Source of the DNA: Dasyornis broadbenti | Taxonomy: Eukaryota; Chordata; Aves; Passeriformes; Dasyornithidae | Direction: 5' to 3' | DNA: 64,000 nucleotides | Assembly (NCBI GenBank): GCA_013397935.1 | Contig: VZRN01000255.1 | Coordinates: forward strand, 286,814-350,813 | Shown here: piece after piece, positions 24,231-36,500 of the stretch | Position numbering within the stretch: the stretch's first letter is position 1 | Layout: each line of letters opens with the position of its first letter | Translations under genes and position numbers: made by a program | Notes under the pieces: model-generated | Databases searched by the model: none | Seen by the model: only the letters and a program-made list of their open reading frames with translations | What the model was told of the DNA's origin: nothing

Positions 24231-27200
24231 TGGAAGAAAAAAAGGTGCTTCATCTAATAAGGGGAATTAGAATTCAAAGGGGGAAATGTTTTTGTGGGGG
24301 GGAAAAAAAAGCACAGGCTAGTAATTGTAAAAGGAATATGAAGATCACAAAATGAAACACTGTTAGGTAACTCATGCTTTAAGATTTTTGCAATCTTCAT
24401 TTGCCCCCTTGTGTCAGTATACTATGAAGCAATCTTCATGATCACACTGAATATTTAATCTAATGATAGGATTGGCCTGGTGTGGTGCTGAGCCGAGGAA
24501 GATGTTTGTGAGCTGTACAATAAAGAAACCTGATGTTGCTATAGGTGCTGCAGAAATTAGTAAAAAAAATCTGTAGGCAATTGAACAAATGGCTGCAAGT
24601 AGAGGAAACCATGTCTTCATGGTTATGTAAAGTGAGAATTCCTAAGAATTGGATATGATATTTCTTTTTCTGCCTTTATTCTTACATGATGATGGACAAG
24701 TTACCAGCCCATCGCTTCTGTAGTGCTTATATTGTGCTTTAGAGGTGTCTGATTTAAGATTCTCATGTCTGAAAGAAACACTGGTGGTTCACATTTGTAA
24801 CTGAACTTCTTAGGAATTGTCATTTGGCTTAAAATACCCTAAAGTTTTATCTGCTGACAGTCTCCTGTCTTCTTAAAGGACATCTCAAACTGTTGCATAC
24901 TAATGATAGTTTCTATCCTTCCGTGTCACATTTATAATAGGGGTAATAGACACATAGCTTGAAGGCCTGTTGTCTACTTTTGTTTAGTACATGTACTACA
25001 GTAATGCATTTCCTCATGGAATTTTCTATGGCATTTATTAATTCTGATTTCAGAGGAAGAGGTGAGTATAGTGCATCTTTTAAAGACCAGATCTGCAATC
25101 AAGTTTCCTTGTTACCAGCTCAGGCTGAGAAGCAGAGTTTCCATGCTGTTTATTCATGGTCTATTTCTACAGTACTGTGAACTCCAAAATGCTGTGATTT
25201 GTGTCCTGTCTTCTCACTGATTCATTTTGCAAATATAATTATTAAACACTTGTGCGTGCCATTTTTTGAATGTTGTTTTCATAAGGAACATCTTCAACAT
25301 TTTGCAAAATCTTCTATACGCTAAGGGTGAAGCACATGTTTGAGCTTCACAGGTAAAATTATTGTCAAATATGCTGAAGATCTATTTTCCAGAAAGAACA
25401 ATCTAGTTAAGTTGTAACAATTTTTTAATGTATTGTGGTAAGCACTGCATCTTTAAAAATGTAAAGTGACTTATACCTATGTATTTAGGACTTCTACAAC
25501 CATTTTCTTCAAATTTCAAAGGCAGTTTTTTTGGTACTGCATAGGGTACACTTTGCTAAGTGAGAGTGGTCTGTACTGGAAATTTGGATAGAGATCTGAA
25601 AATGTTTCAGCTTTTCCCTTACTCATGGTATCTTATTAAGTAATGGGAGAAGTCTCTTCTAATCAAGTAGCAACACTAGCAGTAATGATTGAAAGAAATT
25701 TGAAGTGTTTAGACTCCCTTTATCTTCATCACAACCTACTGTCAAAGAAGTCACAAGAAATGATAGAAATATATCTAAAGTGGTGAGATGCTATTTTACC
25801 AGTTTAACAGCAGCTGCAATTCTTCATGTAAAAAACAAACCATATGTTTAAAATGTATTTGAAGAAAAACTTACGTCTGAGATATAAGCAAATCTCCTTT
25901 CTAAGGTGGCAGTTGTGTGTATCAGAATAAAATATGTAACTATAAAGAGAAATGAGAAAAAATGATAGGAAAAATGCAATGGCATGAGTGACATTATTCA
26001 TCTTTCTGTGAGGAGGATAATAATCATTGGAGTACTACCTTTTCACTCGAAATAGTTTTTCTGTTAGAAGTTATTTAATGGTCATCAGTTGCAACTCTTT
26101 TTTTTTTCTACATTTTATTCACTTATAATAGCTCTGTTTGTTAATAAATCAAATTAAATTTATCTTATTGCTTCTGTCTCTTAATGTAAAATTTGAATCT
26201 TATGTTCAAAAGTTCTGAAATTAACATTAATTAAAGCAGTATTTATCCAGTTTGTACCTTCAATCTAAAGTATATGGTGCTGAGTAGGTAAAGGTTGACT
26301 TAGTTTCTCTTGAGAGATAGGAATAATATATCCATAGTGTTTTCTTCTGCTGTTTATAGCCATAGGAATAAGACACAGATAGAAAGCTTCACATTTCCCT
26401 GTGTTTCTGCAGGGCAAGCATGTGGCTTTATTGCCCATAAAGGACCATTCTGTCAGCAGGTTTTACACTTTTAAGTGGTTTTTAAAGTAAAACATTTTGG
26501 AATCTCTCAACAAATACTTAAAAATCCTTAAGTATTATAAAATTTGAAGTATATAAGGCATAAATTATAGCATAAAAGTCTCAAATGTATACATTTTTAA
26601 TGTTTTCTTGAAAGAAAGGCAAAGGAAGAGCTTCAAGGGTATATTATTGAACCAGCTAGAATAGTCAACAATAATATAAGACTGTGGTTCTATAGCCTTG
26701 TGATTCTTGAGCCAGACAAGTTTGGGAATGAGAGTCTTGTTTCCTTCACTATTACCCTGGCTCTGATATTTCCTTGGTGGTTTCACTGAATGACTTCAGG
26801 TTAGTTTTTGGTAAGTCCAGCCAACTGAATATGCTTTCTGTGAGCAACAGTACTGGTACCAAGAAAAGTCCCCTCCACTCCTGAGACTGGCACTACAGTT
26901 TAAAAGTTCATTTCCATTGCTTAAATCATTGTAAGGGCATGTTCAGGGTCTTATTCTTCCTCTCTTGACACTGCTACAGACAGACTTTGCCTATCTGCTT
27001 TTTAAACCAGTAGTAAAGGGTCTAAAAACATCTTGGTCTATCTCTTTCCTTGTACCGAAGATTGGTATCAACATATGAAGCAAAAATGTGCATAGGTTCT
27101 TAGCATATGGAAGCAGCTATGACACACTTTTCCTGTTATCAAGACAATGTGAAGGTCTCCCTCTTTTCCAACAAGCAATATCTGTTACTTTCAGACATAT

Positions 27201-30200
27201 CAAAAAGTACGTTAAAGCTGTATTATCCATCTATGATGGAAATTCCAACTCAAAAATAGATTTCCAGTAGTCTGAGACAAAGATGGACAAGAACTCTAAT
27301 GTTTTGGAGGTATGAAATCTGTTAAATGATCTGTGCGACAAACAGTTTTAGGAAGTGTGCATGAATACTAGGTTGTAGAGTCAGAAAAAGGATTTCACTG
27401 CAGATTTGATAACATCGTGTAGCCAGACAGCCCCCTGTTGGTTGTATTGTTGTGGAATTCTAGAAAGGAGTTGTGCTTGAATTCAGCTGTTCATTGCACT
27501 TAGCAAGCTATTTTTTTCAATCCCATATCACAAATAGAGAAAGTGGAGGGAGAAGAAAGATGTGTGTGCTTGTAAAAACTACTTTTGAATCAAGTTTTAT
27601 CTCTTGTGTATAAGAAATGTTAAAGCTTGGTTAAATAGAGTGTCTGTGCAGTTTCTTAATGCCTTTATAGAATCTTATTTTTAAATTGCTGTTGTGAAAA
27701 TGTTGAACAGTACTTCATTCTTGTGATAAAACTTTAGCATACGTCACTATCACATTTACAGCCTGACTAATGCAAGGTATTTAGATAAACTTCTGTCAAA
27801 AATGCAGGGTTTTAACACAAAAGTTTATAAGCTGGCAATGAACCGGCCAGGTACAGCCTTATTTAATAACTGAGACTCTTGCAGGCACATCTGTGAGAGT
27901 TTCTGCCATTTAACAAGGTACAGTTTTACCCAGGGGCTTGGGAGATTTTTAATCACATTTGCTTTGCTTAAGATGTTCTTTGTATGTGTTTTGAGTTGCT
28001 ACCAATGCAACTAGCTGCATACTTCCAGTTTGTGTTTTCCCATGTGTTGAGAAACTAAGGAAGTTGTTATTCAAAAGAAATAAATGTCTCATGCTGACAA
28101 TTGCACTCATGAGGCATTTTGACTTTTTTTTTTTTCCAAAGTGTTTGTAAAGAGAACCTAAAATCTCTCTTGTACTGGTCACTGTATATCCATGTGTGAT
28201 GGAATGCTGTAGGTGCTATATGAAATGTAGTTCTGGGTGATGCAAGGATTCCAGAAAGAACTCCGTCTCAGAGGCACAGGATCTTCTGCTCTGAGATAAA
28301 CAATACAGAGGTTATCTCTTTCTGCATCAGGTGCGGCCAAGGTTATAACAACTCATCTTTATTTAAGGAATTGGATTTGTGGCTGAAAATCCATAGCTGC
28401 AACAGTGCTAGGGAAACTGATGTGAGAATTAGTTTTCTACTACAGCACAGAAGACTAACATGATGCCAAGAAAGCCAGAGTGCTTAAGGACTTTTTCTCA
28501 CCCTCAGAACACGTAAAAAAATCAGTTGTGATCCGAATTTTGGAACAGCTGACAGAAACAAAGAGGGTAAGGCTACCTGCTGCGATTGAAAGGAGGGAAT
28601 GGGAAAGATGGGGGCAGAAGAAAGAGTTGGTTTTAAGTTGTCACAACTTGCTAAAATCCTTCCGAAGAGTTTTAAGAAACTGGCTGAAACAATCGCAAGG
28701 CAAGGGGACTCTTCCACAAAAAGAAAACCTGCGTTTCAGAAGCCTGAGAAGACTGAAGTTCACATCTGCTTCTGAAAAAATACCCAGTGGAAGTTGCCTA
28801 CAGATGTTCCCCATCTTTCTTGTTAAATCAAGGATATGTGCAAAAAAAGAAGTTGCAAAATGATTTTGTTCAAAGGTTGTTGGCAGTGATACCTATTGCT
28901 GTTACCAGATGAAAGCAAGCTGCAGGTAGGTTTTCAAAGGGTAGTGGAATTTGCTTTTATTGGACTAACTGTGCAGTTCCTTGCATGTTCCATATTCTTT
29001 TCCTAAGATATTTCCTGAAGTAATGGTAAAGTGAGCATATAATAAAATATAAGTACCCATTAAGGCACACTAAAGGAATACCTTATGTTTCCAGTAGATG
29101 AACACTGAGATAACGAAGTATTTGTGAATCACATCACAGTCCTCTGTTATGCCAGAGCTCTGGGTTTTATTGCTGAAGAGAGCACCAGTAAAGGTGGCTT
29201 TAAACTGCTTTATGCTCCTACGTTCTCTAAATCTGCTGAAGATGGAAAGCAGGAAGCTGCGTTAAAGAACTTCATGGCTGTTCAGGAACCAGCGAGGGGA
29301 TTCACCTCTTCCCTCCTGCAATCTACCCTCAAACTGCTTTCTTCTTTCTGTGTTTGGAGAAGTTTTTTGAGCCTTTGAGTTCCAGGTTCCAGGCGTTTTT
29401 TTGTTTTGGTTGTTTTCTCATTTTGTTTTTTTTACAGGAGAGTTTACAATCCCCCTCATAAATTAGCAGCATAGGTAAGAGCCTGTTCTAGGTTGAAGAA
29501 GATTCAAATAACTTATCCTGTTGAGAAAAATTACAATATTCTTCCTCTTCTAATGTGTGGTTACTTACTCCATTCCCAAATTAGGATTAAACTTAAGGAC
29601 TTCCTCATGGTTCTTGGAGTATCTTTAATTTCTGGTTTGTTTAAGTAATTCTAGCCGCTTAAAACATACAGATAACTCGCAGAGCTGTTATATTGTGATC
29701 CCGTTATTTTATGCATATTCAGGCAATAAAGTAAGTAGCCTGAAAAAAGCACTGCCTTTTGCTATGAATGTATCTCAGTTTCCCCTAAAATTGCAGGTTT
29801 TTCTCTTTAGCTGTGTACAATTGTTCAGAGCAGTGGACACTTTTAACGGTAATTGACAGAATCCTAACTGTATCTCTAGTTTTTTCATATTTACTGCAGA
29901 GTTATTTTAAAAACAGCACCTAGTCCTGTTGATTTATAGTGTTTGAGTTTCTCAGGCTTTCAATAGGCTCTTTTGAGACATTTAGGCCTGGGGAAACTAC
30001 TGTGAATGCCCATAAGGCACATCCTTGAGATAGGAATTTCTCTGTCACCCTCTATGTTAAAACCAGATAATTTATATTGAACTTCTTTAGCTTTGACATT
30101 TTCTTTCATCTGCCTCGTGATATTACACAGACAAAACAAAACAAAAAAAGTCCTCCTGAATTCTCATATCTTTAAGAATACTTGTAATTCTTCTGTGTGT

Positions 30201-31449
30201 GTTGTGCATTGATACATGGGCACTTCATGCAGCCATTGGTACCTGTGAGTCTGGTATTCTTGAATAGCAGAACAATGCTCAGCAGCACCTGTGAAAGCAA
30301 TAACTGCATTTTTTTGTGCAAGAGCAGTGTTAATTCCATCCCCTCTTTCTTCAGACTACCAGTGGCTACAAAGAGCTTTTCATTAGCCAGTGATAGTAGT
30401 AATTTTATTTTTCACTAATAGTCATTAGTCTTTTCTTACTTTACATTCTTACTTGTTAATATTAACACTTAAATAACTGTTAAGATGTGGTTTAGTTAAG
30501 CATTTAGTTAGCATTTCTAGTTTGTTTGGTTTGGGTTTTTACCCTTTGGTTGGAGAAATTGCTTCAGCCTAGGAAGAATTCAATGTCTATGCATACTCTG
30601 TGAATGAGCACGACCTCCTTAGCATTCAGACACTTGCTCTCTAATGTAGTGGTGTTATAAAAGTCTTTACTTGACTTGATGAGCATCACATGAATCTTCT
30701 AAGAAGGCTGAGCAAGCAAAACATCTTGCCTCAAGATGTCACAAGTGATACAGACACCTGGCCTCTGGTTCGAGTTTGCCTGAGCAGAAACACTTGAGAA
30801 AGACCAGAGTTCTTTTGCTTTTCTAACTTCTTGTCCTAGGCTGTCAGCAAGTCTTCTAAATGGCTAGGCCTTGATTAGATGGAGACAAGGAACAGAACAT
30901 TTGCAAAACATCCTGATTTTATCCTACGTAAATTCTTCTGAAGAAGTTAAGCACAGCTCAGACCCGGGAACACCAGGCAGTCCAATGATGGAGACTTGGA
31001 ATTTTCATTGCACACAATCTACAGTTCTTGGATTGCTTAGCAGCCATAATTCTAGAGAAATTATCACTAACAATGCAGCACCAAAATTAATTATGGCAAT
31101 GTTGAATCACCTTTGAATCCTTGAGCTTCCTCAGAGAAATCCAACTCCTCACTGTCAAATCAGGCTCAGAATCACCCGTCCCAAACTTCAGTAGGTGTCT
31201 GGTCTTTGTATTGATTCAAACATTCCCTACTTTGCTGGTACTGAGAGATCATTTTTTTATAAGTTTCCGGGATCCTGCAGGGACTAGTTCCATATAAAAT
31301 ACTCCTGTGCTTAGTCAGAACCAGAAGAGGACTGAAAGGTTCTGTATGGTTCTGTTTAGCTGGACATCCTACACCAGTAGGGAGGTAGGTGTGGTCCACA
31401 GTAGGGCAGCTTATAGAGTTGGGAATTTACTGCATTTTTCAGCATCTCA
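24231..31449. other. Non-coding DNA with no recognised gene
   Basis: Mostly AT-rich unique sequence. It holds two weak splice-flanked segments (24988-25061 and 29438-29474) and one 127-codon frame (28480-28863) that I do not recognise. No RNA gene is visible. By synteny, DLEU2 transcription probably continues across it. Confidence 0.4.
29438..29474 (+). ncRNA. Weak candidate micro-exon of DLEU2
   Basis: Thirty-seven bases lie between a strong acceptor (a T-rich tract ending TTTTTTTTACAG at 29437) and a good donor (ATAG/GTAAGA). Both sites look functional on the + strand, but the segment is very short and nothing but position links it to DLEU2. Confidence 0.2.
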
Positions 31450-31775
31450 GATTCAGAAATGTTAAGGCTGGAAACGACCTCCAAGATCTCGAGTCCAACA
31501 ATTAACCCAGCACCACCATATTCACCACTAAACCATATCCCCAAGTGCCACACCCACAAGCCTTTTGAGCTTTTCCAGAGATGGCGATTCCACTGCTTCC
31601 CTGGGCAGTCTATTCCAAAACCTAACCACCCTTTCAGTGAAGAAAGTTTTCCTACTATCCAATCTAAACCTATGCTAGCGCAATTTGAGGCCATTCCTTC
31701 TCATCTTGTCACTTGTTAGCTGGGAGAAAAGACCAACACCCACCTTGCTACAACATCCTCTCAGGTAATTGCAGA
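31450..31775 (-). mobile_element. CR1 LINE 3' fragment, inverted
   Basis: On the + strand it starts with a GGCTGGAAACGACCTCCAAG block followed by GAGTCCAACAATTAACCCAG, typical of the reversed CR1 3' end. It continues through the reversed end of ORF2 (GTGAAGAAAGTTTTCCTACT) to CTCTCAGGTAATTGCAGA. It is 5'-truncated and coding-defective. It is arranged tail-out against the next copy (31795-32066), making an inverted pair with ~80 bases between the complementary parts. Confidence 0.85.
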
Positions 31776-31794
31776 CAGCTTGTTTGTTTTTCCA

Positions 31795-32066
31795 GGTAAC
31801 AAGCAACAGGATGAGAGGAAATGGCCTCAAGCTGTACCAGAGGAAGTTTAGGTTGGACATTAGGAGGAATTTCTTCTCAGAAAGGGTGATTACATATTGG
31901 AATGGGCTACTCAGGGAGGTGGTGGAGTCACCATCCCTGGAGGTGTTCAAGGAAAGATTGGATGTGGCACTTGGTGCCATGATCCAGTTGACAGGGTGGT
32001 GTTCAGTTGGTCATAGGTTGGACTTGATCTCAAAGGTGTTTCCCCCAAGCTAATTGATTCTGTGAA
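31795..32066 (+). mobile_element. CR1 LINE 3' fragment
   Basis: Begins at CAACAGGATGAGAGGAAATG and encodes the diverged C-terminus of the CR1 ORF2 protein (residues resembling LDIRRNFFSERVITYWNGLL). It then runs into the 3' UTR and ends near TGATTCTGTGAA, the CR1 3' microrepeat. It is 5'-truncated, as is usual for CR1, and is the inverted partner of the fragment at 31450-31775. Confidence 0.88.
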
Positions 32067-33334
32067 AGCTGCGTCCAATGAGAGCAAATATTGACATGTA
32101 AAGCAAAAAGATGCTGAAGTTTTATCTCTGCTGCAGAAAGAATTTCCTTCTGAAAATGAGAGTCTCAAATAGAGTATTATTAGTTAATATTGTAAATGCT
32201 AATTTGAAATGGTAGGTATTGCCACAGACATCTAGAAAGGAATTTAGATATGGTGCAGTAGAGAGCATTTATGGCAGTAGTGACATTTGCAGAGACAGAC
32301 ATTTTTATTAAAAGTATTTCTTTATGGGTTTTCTGAAGCACAAGGAGCTATACAATGCTTTGCATTTTCTTTGTATAGATAATGTTGTACACACTATTCC
32401 TAGACCCTAAGAGAAGTAAATACCAGTTGCCAAGTACAAGCATCACAGGAGCATAGGCTTTCCAAGCCTGCAGACCTACATGCCCTCCAGCAAAGCAGCA
32501 CAAGACTTAGGAAAAAAAAAAGACAACTTCCTTGTGTGTAGGAGTTCACCTGTTTTTTTCGTCCACATGGCAGTGTTTGACTGTTTGCTCTGGAGCATTT
32601 GGAATGTTTTTAAAGTTCTACCTTTTCCTTTCAAGCACTGAAGTGGTTTTATAATTGTGTTAAAGCCTACCAACTGTCACAGAGATTTGTGTATTTTATT
32701 TCAGCCACTCATTGATTCCTTTTGGTCACAAGGTGTTTTATGAGAACATGTTAGATCATTAGTAACACTGCTCCTTTTCCTATGGAAAAGAGATCCCCTT
32801 TTTACCTCTTTGAAAGGGAAGGGGAATGGTAGTAATGACTCAATTCCAATACAGTTTTCACTTTGGCTGCCCCAGATCTCAAGCGATGTAAATATGTACA
32901 GCTGAAAGATCAGATACAGAGAAATGTTTTCAGCCAGAAGCTTTTCACTACCAAGTTAGAAAGCCCTGAGAGCTCTGAGCTTTCGAAACAGTTATTTCCA
33001 CATTGTTACCCACCCTGCCTGAAGGAATTGTGTGGTCTTCCTAGCAAGAGTCATTGCCTCCAGTAGAAGACCTGTGTGCTTGTCACTGCCTGTTCCAGAA
33101 GAACAAAAGCCCACATATGCATGCATGTCCTGAACACTGTAATCATTACATCCTTCACTCATGGCTTTATCTTGGTCCTGAGGGTAGACAAGAAGTCAGC
33201 ACAGATCCCTCCACGCAACAGAGATGATCCAAACCATAGCAGCCTGATGTTCCATTAGTTGTCTATGACTTCACAAAATGTTCAGCTTTTCTATTAAATC
33301 TCAGAGCCTACCTCAGAAGCTCATTGAGAGAAGG
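32067..33334. other. Non-coding DNA between CR1 copies
   Basis: No recognised gene, RNA or repeat; only short chance frames are present. Confidence 0.4.
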
Positions 33335-33541
33335 GGTCATGGATCAGGGGGTGGTGAGGCACTGGCACAGGTTGCCCAAAGAAGCTGTGGAAGCCCCATC
33401 CCTGGAATTGTTCAAGAGCAGGTTGGATGGGACTTGAAGCAACCTGGTGTAGTGGGAAGTGTCCCTGCCCATGGCAGAGGGGTTGGAACCAGATGGTCTT
33501 TCACGTCCCTTCCAACCTCGACCATTCTGTGATTCTATGGG
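33335..33541 (+). mobile_element. CR1 LINE 3' fragment
   Basis: Runs from a GGTGGTGAGGCACTGGCACA block (usual CR1 ORF2 end), through GTGGAAGCCCCATCCCTGGA and the 3' UTR, to CCATTCTGTGATTCTATG, the characteristic CR1 end. This short 5'-truncated copy is less diverged than the other copies in the window. Confidence 0.92.
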
Positions 33542-36500
33542 TCAGACTTTCAATAGCTTAGCACAACATGCTGCTATAGCACAGCTCATGAGGGCAAACT
33601 GTAGCCAACAGAGGAGTCTTTCGAGTGTTCCTACGCCTGCTAGTGCATTTTCCAGCCAAGTCCTGCAGGGAGTCTCTGAAAGATGAGTCTTGCAAAAAGA
33701 TGATCGCCTGCCCATCATTTTTCCAACATGTATTCATAGAGATTGTGGGACTGCATATGGACACCAGTGAAGTCGAGGTTGCACTATCACACTTCAATTG
33801 TCAACGAAAACTTATACAATAAGAGCAGAAGGCAGGTTTAGCCTAACCAATGACGGAATAAGCTTCTGTTACATCAGGGGCCATTGCAGATACAATTTTT
33901 CATTTACATTCTTAACATGGCCATATTTAAGCTATTAATGTGTTCCAGGGATCCACAGGTTACTGAGCCATCTTCAGAAGATAATATTTTGAACACCTAT
34001 AAGTAGCAACGGAATATTATATGGCTTAAGGATAGAATTGCAAATGGAAAAAACAAAAGGTAAATCAGTCTGTTCCAGGAGATACATTTCCAGTTTATGG
34101 CATATTAGGAATTTACTGATAGGGCTAATGCTCACCATACTGCAGCTGGCATTGAAATGAAGGCCACCAACAGGACATATCCAGTAAATATGCAGGAGGA
34201 TTATCACCCCAGCACTACCAAAACAGTGCTGTTATTCTGATCTTCAAAGTTTGTCTGTTTGACCTCTGAAAGCTTAGCTTCTGTTTCCAGATGTGAGGCA
34301 TCAATATGACTAATCCATCTGATGTCTGCATCCTGCAATGTTTCACTTCACAGCACTTAGGCAGAAATTACCTCCTAGAGAGAAATTTTCTTCTTCAGGT
34401 ATGCAAACTATCACTGGAAGATACTCTACAAATGCATTAACCTAACACATTGGAAAAAAGTAAAACATCCCTGTAGTCTCATGAACATTTAAGTCTCCTG
34501 TCCAGGTTATTCTATGCCATTTCCAGGTTTGTATAGCAGCTATTACGCATCCATTTGTTCACCCCTGTGAGATCTGTTTTTCCTTGTCCAGTGGCATTGA
34601 AATTTCTGGCAGCTCTATTAACTGTCCTCTCCTCAATACAGTAAGTTGTGTCTCTTTGCTTCCACAAAGGCCATGACTCCTTGACTCCATGACTAGTTGT
34701 ATTCCTTATCTTCCTCTCTGTAATAGGAAAGAAGTGAATTTGCGACCTTCTGTGGATCTCTGCCTGCCCTTACCACATAGCCCCTTCCTCTGTTCCACCA
34801 CTACCAGGCTGAGGAGCAGGCTGAAGATATAGTAAAACCACAAAGATTAAAGGACGGAAGGATCAGCATGCCTTCTGTTTATTGTTGAATACAACATTGA
34901 AAATAAATCGGTATGTCAGTGGTTATTTTATTACTCAGTTTAGATATCACTGGGGAACAAAAACAAAAACCATAGACCAGCCGTTTCAGAAGGCCCTCAA
35001 TGAAAGCTACAAACTGCCTTTGAAATTCAAAGGAAACTCAGTTCCTGACTCCAAAGTACTAGTAAAACCCCAGACTTGATGTTTCCAATCTATTGCCTTT
35101 TTTTTTTTCCAATGGAGAATCAGGATGGAACAATGTTGCAATGTTTAATTCTTCGCAGTTTCAGCAAGCACTCAGCTGACTGCTGTAACAGTAACTTGCT
35201 TAGAAAGCAAAGCCCTAAATTAATTTTCTACAGCAGACTTGTACACATTACTGTTTCCAGCCTTTAGGGCTACATTCATCATCCTCATCAGAAAGAAGAC
35301 ACCAATTATTGAACCATTCAATGAAAATGAAAACAGAGTAGAAATGGAGGAAGGATTCTTAGAAAAATTTACACATCAGATCACACTTCAGGGGGTTATT
35401 TCAGCAGAAACTACATGATGGTCTAGAAAACTGACTTTTTTTTTTTAATACAAGTCAGATTTATTTGTATTTTATATGATGACTAGTGATTTACATCTTA
35501 CCCACCCATTTGAGAATATTCAGGGCTCCAGGCATATCTCCAGCCAGAACCAGACTATTCAAATCATTGTTGGTCGATCCATTTACTAGTTACAACAAGG
35601 CCTTCTGTGACTAATTATGGCCTGACTGCAGCAGGAGAGGCAGCTTCAAAGAATGGGAATTTTCAGACACACTAGCAGTTCCCTTAGTTCCCAAATTTGT
35701 TATTTATGTGGATTACATTGAGTTGACAGATTTAACTCGGCTGTTGAAGATATGGTCAAAGAAGCAGAGTCACTCCCTTTCCTTTTATTGTCTTCCGAAG
35801 ACATAACAGTCATATGCATCTGTCACTAGAGAGAGGAAGTTCTCTATCACTGGGCTTCATTTGAGGTTTTATATGCTGTTTCAGTAGCATTTGGGAAAAG
35901 ATCAATATAATAGTTGATAGGGAGTTGTATTTCCTCATGATGCACTGTAAATTTTTTATTGAAGATACTCCCACTGTTTATTGTTGAAAATCGATAAAAA
36001 TAAACCTTGTAAAGTTAAAGCCTGGCAATGGTTCAGCACAAATCAGAGGAAAGGAGTAAGAGGCAATGAGCTTCCCTCCTCCTCTTGGATAACTCCCAGC
36101 TTGTTTCTCAATGAATATTTAGTAACACTTTCCAGCAATCTGGGAACAATTTTTTTTTTTTTTAAATATTCAAAGTTATGAACGTTTTGCTGTGAACTCA
36201 AACAGGACTTTCGATCCACTTTGATGGCTTTCTGGTACTGAATTCAGCTGTGGATCAAAACAAAGTATTGCCCAGGTTGTGTTGGATATACCTGAGACTT
36301 ACGCACTCCAGAGCCTGACAAAAGCACATCAGCCTTGCTCAAGTCAGTTTAAAGAAGTTACTTTTGAGCATTGGAAAGCTGGTAACCAACCAAAATAGGT
36401 GAAAACTGGGAAGAGCTCACTGGGCAGAAAAGTTTCTCCAAAGTTAACAGAAGTTTAACCCCTGGGCGGGATGCAGTTACTCCAGCATCATTTTGTTCTA

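Noticed and set aside
24988..25061. Segment between TTTGTTTAG and GTGAGT on the + strand
   Set aside because: The donor is good but the acceptor is mediocre and a closer AG (TGATTTCAG) competes. Too weak to list as an exon candidate.
31356..32053. Several frames of 75-112 residues on both strands
   Set aside because: All overlap the inverted CR1 copies and reflect leftover ORF2 sequence.
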